A stretch of DNA of 64,000 bases from Tistrella mobilis KA081020-065. GTDB lineage: Bacteria; Pseudomonadota; Alphaproteobacteria; Tistrellales; Tistrellaceae. The notes under the pieces were generated by a model. It searched no databases, was not told the DNA's origin, and saw only the letters and a program-made list of their open reading frames with translations. Made by a program: the position numbers and the translations under genes. This document shows, piece after piece, positions 52,442 to 60,301 of the stretch (positions are counted from its first letter, which is position 1; every line of letters starts with the position of its first letter). The stretch lies in NCBI RefSeq assembly GCF_000264455.2, contig NC_017966.1:496001-560000 (forward strand), given 5' to 3'.

Positions 52442-53665
52442 ATGACGGAAAGCGGGATCGATCCCGGATTGGCGGCCCTGGCCGTGGCGGTCGCGCAGGG
52501 CGTCGGCGGCCCGGTGGCGGCAGCGGCGCAGCCGATGGACCTGGGACCCGACGGCCCGCTTGGCAACTGGACCGAGACGGCGCGCCTGATTACACGCCAT
52601 CGTGTCCAGGGGCTGGCCTCGCCCACCCTGCTGAAGGTGTCGGGCGGTGCGATGCCTGTTGACCTCAAGACCAGCCTGATCCGCGCGACCATGCTGGCCG
52701 TCCAGGCCCAGCGCAAACAGATGGATCTGATGTTGCGCGTGTTGACCGCACTGCAACATCACGGCATCCGGGCGATGGCACTGAAAGGGGCCATGCTCGG
52801 GCATCGCTTCATGACGCGCCCCGAACTCAGGCTGTCCAACGATCTCGACATCCTCGTCGATCCGGCGCGCATCGATGATGCCGAGGCCGTCATCGCGAGC
52901 TTCGGCTATGCCCGGCACCTTCCACCGCAGGACTGGCGACCGGCCTGGGTGGCGCATTACCGCAAATGGCGCAAGGACGCCGCCTTTCTGGCCACGGAAG
53001 GTGGCCCGATGATCGAGTGCCATTGGCGGATCTTCGACAACCGCAAGCTGCTGCCCTTCGATTTCGACAGGCTGTGGCAGGGTCGCCACGTCGAAACGGT
53101 GAACGGCGTCGACGTTCCCGTGATCGGCAACCTGCAACAGCTCGTCTATCTGGCGGTGCACGGCGCCTACCACGCCTGGTTCCGGCTGAAATGGGTGGCT
53201 GACTTCGCCGCGGTTTTTTGCGCCACGTCGCCCGAAGACCGCAGGGCCGCGGCAGCGCTTGCCCGGGAACAGGGTGTCGGCCCGGTCTTCGACCATGCGC
53301 TGTCGCTCGCCCATCGTCTCTTCGCCATACCGCTGACGGCCGAAGAGGCGGACCGTGTCGCCCGTGCCCCCCGGCGCGAAGCGCTCGACGGCTTCGCGCT
53401 GGAGGCGCTGCACCATCACGATGCCTCGGCGGTGGGCCTCGCCGTGGACCGGCGCTTCGCGCTCCGTATGGTTCTGCACAGCTATCGGCTGCGGCGCGAA
53501 CCGGGATTTCTGGCGGCCCAGATCATCATGGATCTCAACTTCCCCGGCGGCCTCGAAAGCGCCGGCCTCGGCGATCGCTGGCTCTGGCTCTACCCGGCGG
53601 TTCGCGGCTGGCGATCGGCCCGCCACCATATCGCCCACCGCCTGGGACGGCAGGCCCGGGCATGA
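52442..53665 (+). CDS. Nucleotidyltransferase family protein (NTP_transf_5-like)
   Basis: 407 residues. Minimal nucleotidyltransferase active-site pattern: KGAMLGHRF (115-123) followed by LSNDLDILVDP with the metal-binding Asp pair (Asp134, Asp136). The rest is helical with a His-rich region (LAVHGAYHAWFRLKWVADFAAVF). This family occurs near lasso-peptide, capsule and exporter genes; its substrates are mostly unknown. Chosen start after ggggacaggtgg. It overlaps the ABC exporter gene by 4 bp, so the two act together. Confidence 0.85.
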   Translation: MTESGIDPGLAALAVAVAQGVGGPVAAAAQPMDLGPDGPLGNWTETARLITRHRVQGLASPTLLKVSGGAMPVDLKTSLIRATMLAVQAQRKQMDLMLRVLTALQHHGIRAMALKGAMLGHRFMTRPELRLSNDLDILVDPARIDDAEAVIASFGYARHLPPQDWRPAWVAHYRKWRKDAAFLATEGGPMIECHWRIFDNRKLLPFDFDRLWQGRHVETVNGVDVPVIGNLQQLVYLAVHGAYHAWFRLKWVADFAAVFCATSPEDRRAAAALAREQGVGPVFDHALSLAHRLFAIPLTAEEADRVARAPRREALDGFALEALHHHDASAVGLAVDRRFALRMVLHSYRLRREPGFLAAQIIMDLNFPGGLESAGLGDRWLWLYPAVRGWRSARHHIAHRLGRQARA

Positions 53666-55452
53666 CCATGACCTCAGGCGCGGCGTTCCGCGATCTCATC
53701 CGCCGCATGGTGCGGGCCGGCGGGCGCCGGCGCGTCGCGAAGCTCGCCGGCCTTCAGCTGGGTGCGGCGGTGTCCGAAAGCCTGGGTCTCGCCATGCTGC
53801 TGCCGCTGCTGCGCATGATCCAGTTGCCGGGCGGCGATGCACCAGCGGAGCTGGGCGAAAGTGCCGGCACCGGCATCGGACCGCTGGACCAGCTGATCGG
53901 GGCGCTGGACCCGGCCGCGGGGCTGATCGCCGTGCTGCTGATCTTCGTCATCCTGACCGTGATCCGCGGCCTGCTGCTCTATGGTCGCGAAGTTCACAGC
54001 TTTCATCTGACGGTGGATCTGGCAGCCCAATTGCGGGCTGACCTGTTCGGCGCTGCCGCCCGTGCACCCTGGCGGGTTCTCGCCTCGGAACCCCGGGGTC
54101 ATCTGCTTGGCCTGCTGACCACCGAGGTCGACCGGATCGTGACCGGCACGGTCATGCTCCTCAGGCTTCCGGCCCTCGGCGTGATGGCCGTGGCGCAGAT
54201 CACCGTCGCCGCGCTGATCAGCCCGACCCTTACCCTGGCGGCACTGGCGATCGGCGGCCTGAGCGGGGTTGCCGTCCGCCGCCGCTCCAGATCGAGCTTC
54301 GCGCAAGGCACGCGGCAGACCGGCCTGCACGCAGCCGCCTCCCGCGAGGTCCGCGACTTCCTCGACGGGCTGAAGCCCGCCAAGGGCCAGGGCGTGGAAG
54401 CACGGCACGCCGCGGTCTCAGCGACCGCCCTGCGCGAGACCGGGCTCGGCATGCTGTCCTTCATCCGGGCCAGCGCCAATGCCCGGCTGATGATGCAGGT
54501 GGTGGGCGTCATCGCCCTGTCGGGCCTGGTGGTGGTAGGCGCGCTGATCCTGAAGGTGCCCGGCCCCGAGCTGATCCTGCTTGCGGTGATCTGCGGCCGC
54601 CTGCTCCCCATGGCGCAAGAATTCCAGCAATCGGCCCAGAGGGTCGCGCATATGCTGCCGGCGCTGGTGGCGGTGAACGCCGCCGCCGCCCGCCTGGCGC
54701 GCCAGGCGGGACCGGCGGTCGTCCGTCCCGCCCTGCCCGCCGCCGATCACCCCCCCGAAATCCGGCTGGAGGGCGTGAGGCTCAGCCATCCCGGCGATCC
54801 CTCGGCGCCCGAGACGAGCGGCAGCCAGACGGTGCTCGACGGCGTCGATGCGAGCTTCCGGGCCGGCAGCGTCACCGCGATCATCGGTCCGTCGGGTGCC
54901 GGAAAGACCACGCTGATCGACCTGCTGCTCGGCCTTCTGCCACCGGATGACGGCACCGTCACCTTCGACGGCCGGCCGCTGGACGAAGCCCTTGCCGCGG
55001 CCTGGCGGCCACGTGCCGGCTGGGTGCCGCAGGAGACCTTCCTGACCGATGCCAGCCTGCGCCAGAATCTGCTCTGGTCCGCCGATCCCGAGCGCCATGC
55101 GACCGACGATGCGGCGCTGATGATGGCGATAGACGCAGCCGGGCTGGCACCGGTGGTCGCCGGGCTGCCGGACGGGCTGGATACGCCGCTCGGCGATCGC
55201 GGCAGCCGGCTTTCAGGCGGCGAGCGCCAGCGGGTGACCATCGCCCGTGCCCTGATCCGCCAGCCGCGGCTGCTGCTGCTCGACGAACCGTCAAGCGCGC
55301 TCGATGCCGAAACCGAGCAGCGTCTCTGCGCCACTCTGGCGCGACTGAAAGGGCGGACGACGGTGGTCGTGATCACTCATCGACCGGCCATCCTGGAAGT
55401 CGCCGATCAGGTGCTGCGCCTGGAGGACGGACGCTTCGTCACCGAAGCCTGA
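53662..55452 (+). CDS. ABC transporter, fused membrane and ATPase domains (exporter type)
   Basis: 596 residues. About six membrane segments in residues 20-320, then a nucleotide-binding domain with Walker A GPSGAGKTT, Q-loop VPQETFL, signature LSGGERQRVTIARAL and Walker B LLLLDEPSSALD. The layout matches MsbA/lasso-peptide D-type exporters. It has no N-terminal C39 peptidase. The ATG overlap with the nucleotidyltransferase stop suggests coupled translation. No precursor peptide or maturation genes (lasso B/C, lanthipeptide) are present, so cargo is unknown. Confidence 0.9.
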   Translation: MTMTSGAAFRDLIRRMVRAGGRRRVAKLAGLQLGAAVSESLGLAMLLPLLRMIQLPGGDAPAELGESAGTGIGPLDQLIGALDPAAGLIAVLLIFVILTVIRGLLLYGREVHSFHLTVDLAAQLRADLFGAAARAPWRVLASEPRGHLLGLLTTEVDRIVTGTVMLLRLPALGVMAVAQITVAALISPTLTLAALAIGGLSGVAVRRRSRSSFAQGTRQTGLHAAASREVRDFLDGLKPAKGQGVEARHAAVSATALRETGLGMLSFIRASANARLMMQVVGVIALSGLVVVGALILKVPGPELILLAVICGRLLPMAQEFQQSAQRVAHMLPALVAVNAAAARLARQAGPAVVRPALPAADHPPEIRLEGVRLSHPGDPSAPETSGSQTVLDGVDASFRAGSVTAIIGPSGAGKTTLIDLLLGLLPPDDGTVTFDGRPLDEALAAAWRPRAGWVPQETFLTDASLRQNLLWSADPERHATDDAALMMAIDAAGLAPVVAGLPDGLDTPLGDRGSRLSGGERQRVTIARALIRQPRLLLLDEPSSALDAETEQRLCATLARLKGRTTVVVITHRPAILEVADQVLRLEDGRFVTEA

Positions 55453-55495
55453 TCGCGCGAGAGGCACTTCAGCGCCTCACCGGTGGGGCGAGTCC

Positions 55496-55530
55496 TTGAC
55501 GGAATTTCATAGGCATCCTATTAATTTGCC
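55496..55530 (+). promoter_or_regulatory. Strong sigma70-type promoter with internal palindrome, probably leaderless
   Basis: TTGACG (55496-55501), 17-bp spacer, TATTAA (55519-55524). The start codon ATG is at 55531, just where transcription would begin, so the mRNA may be leaderless. The palindrome ATAGG-cat-CCTAT (55509-55521) overlaps the spacer and -10 and is a good candidate operator for the MarR protein encoded here. Confidence 0.75.
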
Positions 55531-56130
55531 ATGACAGATTTCGATGACCTGACCGCCGCCCCTTCCGAGCAGATTGCCGACGCCCTGGAGCGTCTGGCGG
55601 CGGCCTGCCGTGCGGTTGCGCGGGATCGCGATGCCGCTGCGGGGCTGGCGCCGCTTCAGGCGCAGCTGCTGACATTGCTGGCACGACGCGGGCCGTCGAG
55701 GGTCGGCGCACTTGCCCATCTGGCCGGCCTCCGCCAGCCGACGGTAAGCGATGCGCTCCGCCCGCTGGAAGCACGCGGCCTGATCCTTCGCCAACCGCTG
55801 GCGGATGACGGGCGGGCAGTCGCAGTCTCGTTGACTGCAGCCGGTGCCACGCTTGCCGCCGTCATCACCCGTCCGCCCGCCGCCCTGGTCGACGCGGCAG
55901 CCACCCTGCCGTCAGACCGCGCGCCGGAACTGCTGGGCGACCTGATCACCATGATCCATGCGCTTCAACAGGCGGGCGTGATCGCACCACAACGGCTCTG
56001 CGTCACCTGCGCGCATTTTCGCCGCAATGCCGGGCCCGACACAGTCCGCCCCCATGTCTGTGCCCTGGTGGGCGCCCCCCTGGGCCTCCGCCATCTCAGG
56101 GTCGACTGTCCTGAACATCTCGCCGCCTGA
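55531..56130 (+). CDS. MarR family regulator with C-terminal four-cysteine tail
   Basis: 199 residues. The MarR winged helix spans about 15-130 (LAHLAGLRQPTVSDALRPLEARGLILRQPLADDGRAVAVSLT). The tail adds CVTCAHF (Cys157, Cys160), HVCAL (Cys177) and DCPEH (Cys193), suggesting a zinc or iron-sulphur site or redox-active thiols. It is followed by a thioredoxin-like gene and preceded by a promoter with an internal palindrome, so a redox-responsive autorepressor is likely. Metal content is inference. Confidence 0.88.
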   Translation: MTDFDDLTAAPSEQIADALERLAAACRAVARDRDAAAGLAPLQAQLLTLLARRGPSRVGALAHLAGLRQPTVSDALRPLEARGLILRQPLADDGRAVAVSLTAAGATLAAVITRPPAALVDAAATLPSDRAPELLGDLITMIHALQQAGVIAPQRLCVTCAHFRRNAGPDTVRPHVCALVGAPLGLRHLRVDCPEHLAA

Positions 56131-56179
56131 CGCGCCTCTCTGCCCCAAGCGCCCCTCCCCCTCCAGATGGACCCCCGAC

Positions 56180-56671
56180 ATGCAGCGCGATACCCCTGCC
56201 GGCCGCCTGCCGGCGCATCCTTCCGAACCGGAAATCTCTTTGTGGTTGAATACGCCTGCGCCGATCCGGTTGCCGGATCTGGAAGGCCGGCTCGTGATGA
56301 TTCTGGCCTTCCAGATGTTCTGCACCGGCTGCGCCCGCGAGGCCGTGCCGCAGATGATGCGTGTCCGCCAGACCTTTCCCGAAGACCGGGTAGCGGTGAT
56401 CGGCCTGCATACGGTGTTCGAACACCATGCCGCCAACACGGTCGAGGCGCTCACCGCCTTCCTGCATGAAAACCGCGTCACCGTGCCGGTGGGCATTGAT
56501 GCGCCGGGGCCCCGCGGCCCGCTGCCGCTGACGATGGCGGCCTGGAACCTGCAGGGCACGCCCAGCCTTATCCTGCTCGACCGTGCCGGCCGGGTGCGGC
56601 GCAAGACCTTCGGTCATGTCGACGACCTGCGTCTTGGGGCCGAAATCGCCTGGCTGCTGGCGGAAGACTGA
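56180..56671 (+). CDS. Thioredoxin-like / redoxin domain protein
   Basis: 163 residues, thioredoxin fold without signal peptide. The active-site-like FQMFCTGCAREAVP has Cys48 and Cys51 (CTGC). The later LQGTPSLILLDRAGRVRRK gives the cis-Pro. It resembles TlpA/AhpC-TSA-like redoxins. It lies 49 bases after the MarR gene and is its probable target. The start is the ATG at MQRDTPAG; a longer frame inside marR lacks family character. Confidence 0.86.
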   Translation: MQRDTPAGRLPAHPSEPEISLWLNTPAPIRLPDLEGRLVMILAFQMFCTGCAREAVPQMMRVRQTFPEDRVAVIGLHTVFEHHAANTVEALTAFLHENRVTVPVGIDAPGPRGPLPLTMAAWNLQGTPSLILLDRAGRVRRKTFGHVDDLRLGAEIAWLLAED

Positions 56672-56684
56672 TCGCTGCCTCCCG

Positions 56685-58502
56685 TCAGAACTCCGGCGTG
56701 ATGCGGAGCTTCGTCTCCGGCTTGGGAACCAGCCCCTTATGGTCGCGCAAGGGCGTCGGCCAGTCGTCACGCACCAGGCGCATCAGCCGATCCATCCGCC
56801 GGAAAACCTCCTGCCGGTCGGCCGGATCTGACTGGAAATAACTGGCCGGATGCTCGAGGGTGCGGGCGATGAAGGCGGCATAGCTATCGGGATCCTCCGC
56901 ATCGCCCCAGACCGGTGCGGCACCCTGAAGTGCCGCCTCGAAGGCCGCATAGAGGCTGAGGAACCGACGCCAGCGATGGTCGTCGAAATCGAAATTCGCG
57001 GCGTCGGGCCCGTCCGCGGGCGCGGTTCCGGTCATCAGCAGGCCGGCGCGCTGCCCAAGATCCGTCAGGGTCCGGATGGTTTCGGGCGGCATCGCCAGGT
57101 TCAGCCCGCCCTCGTCGGGCTTCAGATAGATATGGGCCACCCGCTCGCGATAGCCGGGCAGCACGGTGCGCAGCTCGTCCTGCCATTCGCTGGCGGCATT
57201 GAACAGCGACATCACGAAACCGCCCAGGCTGCCCACGGTCTGCAACGCGATCCACTGGCCCTGGATCGCCGGCATCGGCAGATGCACCCGCCGCTTGGGT
57301 CGGTCTTCCGAATACTGGTCCAGGCTGATGCCGAAGGTCGGGCGGGTGGGCAGCAGGGCATCGAAGAAATGGATCGGGAAATTGCTCGAAATCCCGCCAT
57401 CGCTGAACAGCAGCCGGCGCATCACCGCCTTGCCGTCCGCCTGTTTCGTCGGCCAGTCGATCCGGTAGAGCGGGATGGCCGAGATCAGGAAGGGGAAGCT
57501 CAGGCTCATCCTGGCCGCCACCACCACCGGCAGATCGCCGGGGGCGGGAAAGGCGATCAGCCGCCGGCCGTCATATTCCGGCCAGATGAACCTGTCGCCG
57601 TCGCGGGCCTTCGCCTCGTCCAGCAGCCGGGTGCCGGCGGCGACCATCTGGTCGACCACGCGGGCGGGGAAGGCGCGACGCATCTCCGCCGGATCGAAGT
57701 AAAAATTGCGGTCGCCCAGATCGGGCAGCGTGCGCGGCCGCCGCTCTCCCAGGCTGGTGGTCACTGTCCGCAGATTGATCGCGGGATGCGCCGGCGTACC
57801 CTCGATGCCGCCGGGTCCGCCGGCCCAGAGATCCGAGAAGATCAGCGGCCGGCCGCCCTGCCCCTCCACATGCGCCGCGGCGTCGATCGTGTCGGTCAGC
57901 CAGTCCGAGAGCGGCGGAAAACCGGGCTTCGCCCCATCCGGCGCCGAGCCGGGGCAGAGGCCGTAATCCAGCGTCGGCAACAGGCGGTACAACCGCCAGA
58001 TCGCGATCCCGGCGCTGGCGATCAGCGTCAGGAACAGGGCGAGCAAGCCGCCCGCCAGCCAGCCGGCCCAGCCATGGGCGAACCAGATCAGCAGCAGCCC
58101 CGGCAGCAGGGCGATCAGATTCCAGGGCAGACCCGCACGGATCAGCAGCGGCAGCGCGGCCATCGGGCGGCGCTGCAGCCCCGCAGTCAGGATCAGCTCG
58201 AACAGATCCCGCGCCCGTGGATCGGGCTGGAACAGATCCAGCAGCCGGGTCTGCAATGTGTCAGGGATGGCGCCCAGGGTCTCGAAGCCGCCGGATGCAC
58301 GGCCGTATTCCGCCGCGGCCGTGATCGAGGCCGCGATCGCGCCGGCCGAGGTCCCGCCGACACTGCGAAAACGGTACATCGTCGCCAGTTGGAGGATCGC
58401 CTTGGGGTAAACGACGCCGGAGGTGATCCCCCCTTTCATGATCACGTCACAGGTCAGCTCTGGATCCGGGCGGGCTGTCATCGGCAGGGAGGCTCCGGTC
58501 AT
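56685..58502 (-). CDS. Patatin-like phospholipase with internal membrane hairpin
   Basis: 605 residues. Oxyanion segment KGGITSGVVYP (23-33), nucleophile GGTSAG (Ser52), and catalytic Asp in FSDGGISSNFP (Asp368). Between them two hydrophobic segments (about 128-170) insert the protein in a membrane, splitting the patatin core. The C-terminal 200 residues have no recognised domain. Patatins release fatty acids from lipids; some act as defence effectors, but no cyclic-nucleotide partner is adjacent. Convergent with the thioredoxin-like gene (13 bases between stops). Alternative start 21 bases downstream. Confidence 0.88.
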   Translation of the reverse strand: MTGASLPMTARPDPELTCDVIMKGGITSGVVYPKAILQLATMYRFRSVGGTSAGAIAASITAAAEYGRASGGFETLGAIPDTLQTRLLDLFQPDPRARDLFELILTAGLQRRPMAALPLLIRAGLPWNLIALLPGLLLIWFAHGWAGWLAGGLLALFLTLIASAGIAIWRLYRLLPTLDYGLCPGSAPDGAKPGFPPLSDWLTDTIDAAAHVEGQGGRPLIFSDLWAGGPGGIEGTPAHPAINLRTVTTSLGERRPRTLPDLGDRNFYFDPAEMRRAFPARVVDQMVAAGTRLLDEAKARDGDRFIWPEYDGRRLIAFPAPGDLPVVVAARMSLSFPFLISAIPLYRIDWPTKQADGKAVMRRLLFSDGGISSNFPIHFFDALLPTRPTFGISLDQYSEDRPKRRVHLPMPAIQGQWIALQTVGSLGGFVMSLFNAASEWQDELRTVLPGYRERVAHIYLKPDEGGLNLAMPPETIRTLTDLGQRAGLLMTGTAPADGPDAANFDFDDHRWRRFLSLYAAFEAALQGAAPVWGDAEDPDSYAAFIARTLEHPASYFQSDPADRQEVFRRMDRLMRLVRDDWPTPLRDHKGLVPKPETKLRITPEF

Positions 58503-58537
58503 GACGCGTAATGCAACAGACTATCCCATAGATGGAT

Positions 58538-59560
58538 TTATTCCGCCAGACTCTGGGAGGTTTCGGTTGCACGCTCTGCGGCCTCTTCGGTGATCCATTC
58601 CCTGAAGGCGCGAATACGCGGATGGGTGCTGAGGGCATCTGTGGTGATCAGCCAATAGGCCGCGCCAGTACGCAGGGCCGGCAAGACCGGCGCCACCCTC
58701 TTCAGCCGGCCGGCCACCAGATCGGGGCGGGCGAAGGCTTCGGGCACCAGGGCGATGCCCAGCCCCGCCACCGCCGCCGCCAGGATCATGAAGAAGTGCT
58801 CGAAGCGCGGCTCCGCCCGCCGGCCCGCCGCACCATCGGCCCCGGCCCCCTGCGGCGAGGGCCGGAAGCCCTGCGGCGGCAGGCCCGCAGCCCCGGCCCA
58901 GTCGGGCCAGAGATCGGCCCGGGTGGTGTGGCGGATGAGCGGCGGCCCCTCGCGGCCCAGCCGTGCCGGATCGTCGGGCAGGGCAAGGCCGGGGGCGGTG
59001 ACCGGTATGACCCGTTCGTCGAACAGGCGCCGGGCGGCGAAGCCGCGCCAGCCGCCCCGCCCCCAGCTGATCACCGCATCCACCGCCTCTCCATCCCAGG
59101 TGACGGCATCCTTGCGGCCGTCGGCGAAATCGGCCCCGATGGTCGACAGATCGATCGCAACCGCCGGATGACGGGCGGCGAACCCCGCCAGCCGCGGCGC
59201 CAGCCATGCCGCGGCAAAGGTCGGCAGGGTGCCGAGCCTGAGCGTGCCCGCCACCTCGTCCGGCCCGGCCGCACCCAGCATTGCCACCGCCGCTTCCAGC
59301 CGGTCCGATGCCGCCCGGATCGCCGGCAGCAGGGCGGCACCCTGGGGGCTGAGCCGCAGCCGGCGGCCGTCGCGCAGGAAAATCGGCACGCCCAGCGCCG
59401 CCTCGACCGCCGCGATCCGCCGGCTCATCACGCTCTGGCCCAGGCCGAGTTCACGGCCGGCGGCGGTCAGGTTCATATGCCGGCAGGCCGCCTCGATCAC
59501 GGCGAGTTCGGCGGCGAGCAGGCGGGCGGCGGCATCGGTGGCCAAGGGGGTGCCTTTCAT
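58538..59560 (-). CDS. LysR family transcriptional regulator
   Basis: 340 residues. Helix-turn-helix MNLTAAGRELGLGQSVMSRRIAAVEAALGVPIFLRDGRRLRLSPQG, effector domain from about 105 (GTLRLGTLPTFAAAWLAPRLAGFAARHPAVAIDL). Resembles GcvA-like LysR proteins, with an insertion rich in Gly/Ala (about 225-250). It is divergent from the VOC gene with about 130 bases between, so it probably regulates that gene. Confidence 0.92.
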   Translation of the reverse strand: MKGTPLATDAAARLLAAELAVIEAACRHMNLTAAGRELGLGQSVMSRRIAAVEAALGVPIFLRDGRRLRLSPQGAALLPAIRAASDRLEAAVAMLGAAGPDEVAGTLRLGTLPTFAAAWLAPRLAGFAARHPAVAIDLSTIGADFADGRKDAVTWDGEAVDAVISWGRGGWRGFAARRLFDERVIPVTAPGLALPDDPARLGREGPPLIRHTTRADLWPDWAGAAGLPPQGFRPSPQGAGADGAAGRRAEPRFEHFFMILAAAVAGLGIALVPEAFARPDLVAGRLKRVAPVLPALRTGAAYWLITTDALSTHPRIRAFREWITEEAAERATETSQSLAE

Positions 59561-59692
59561 GCACCAGAAGCATCAGCATATGATAACCGGCACCGTTTGA
59601 TCCGCCAGCGCCATGAGAGATGATGGCAGCCGAGGACGACTGCACATCCGCGCAGAGAGACTCCGCGCCAAACAGACATGGGAACACGCGCC
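59561..59692. promoter_or_regulatory. Divergent LysR / VOC intergenic region
   Basis: 132 bases between divergent starts. It includes an AT-rich patch (gcatatgataaccgg) next to the LysR gene. No clear -10/-35 pair or T-N11-A palindrome could be fixed by eye. Confidence 0.3.
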
Positions 59693-60124
59693 ATGACCGC
59701 CATCCGCCCCTTCCACCTCGCCTTCCCGGTGCTCGACCTGGAAGAGACCCGCAGCTTCTATGTCGGTGTGCTCGGCTGCGGCACCGGCCGTGAGGACGTG
59801 CACTGGGTCGATTTCGATCTTTATGGTCATCAGGTGGTGGCCCATCTGGATCCGAATCTGGATCGCGCCATCGCCGCCCGCAATCCGGTCGATGGCGACG
59901 ACGTGCCCGTGCCGCATTTCGGCGTGGTGCTGACCATGGATCAGTGGCGGGCCCTGGCGGCGCGCCTGGAGGCCAATGAGGGCACGCGCTGGGTGATCCG
60001 CCCGCGCATCCGGTTCGAGGGTCAGCCGGGGGAACAGGCCACTCTGTTCATCCTCGACCCCTCCGGCAATGCGCTGGAGTTCAAGGCCTTCAACGACGAT
60101 GCGCAGCTGTTTGCGACGACCTGA
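59693..60124 (+). CDS. VOC (glyoxalase/extradiol dioxygenase) superfamily protein
   Basis: 143 residues, two beta-alpha-beta-beta-beta modules. Candidate metal ligands: His8 in PFHLAFPV, His in VPHFGVVL, and Glu in GNALEFKAF. The motif [18 protein letters not shown] is typical. Similar proteins are annotated as glyoxalase or bleomycin-resistance-like; the reaction is unknown. The second ATG is preferred; a start 15 bases upstream is possible. Divergent LysR partner. Confidence 0.88.
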   Translation: MTAIRPFHLAFPVLDLEETRSFYVGVLGCGTGREDVHWVDFDLYGHQVVAHLDPNLDRAIAARNPVDGDDVPVPHFGVVLTMDQWRALAARLEANEGTRWVIRPRIRFEGQPGEQATLFILDPSGNALEFKAFNDDAQLFATT

Positions 60125-60301
60125 CAGCAGTTTACCGGGACCTGCAGCGCGGCCGACCGGTCATCCGGACGCCGGACGGCCACCTGCGGCGATCCCTTCA
60201 GCATGTGGTTTTGTTCTGCTGTACTGATATTATGAGTGCTATCCACCTGGGTATGCGATAAACTCAGACGATGGTAATTTTTCATTAGACACGAGTTAAC
60301 A
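60125..60301. other. AT-rich intergenic region before the RTX gene
   Basis: 177 bases, locally much richer in A+T than the rest of the window (about 60215-60301). A -10-like TATTAT lies near 60227 with only a weak -35. No ribosome site is obvious before the ATG except gag. The promoter of the RTX gene should lie here. Confidence 0.35.

Noticed and set aside
52442-55452. Lasso-peptide or other RiPP cluster
   Set aside because: Only a nucleotidyltransferase and an exporter are present; no precursor, RRE/PqqD-like, transglutaminase-like or asparagine-synthetase-like genes are in the window.
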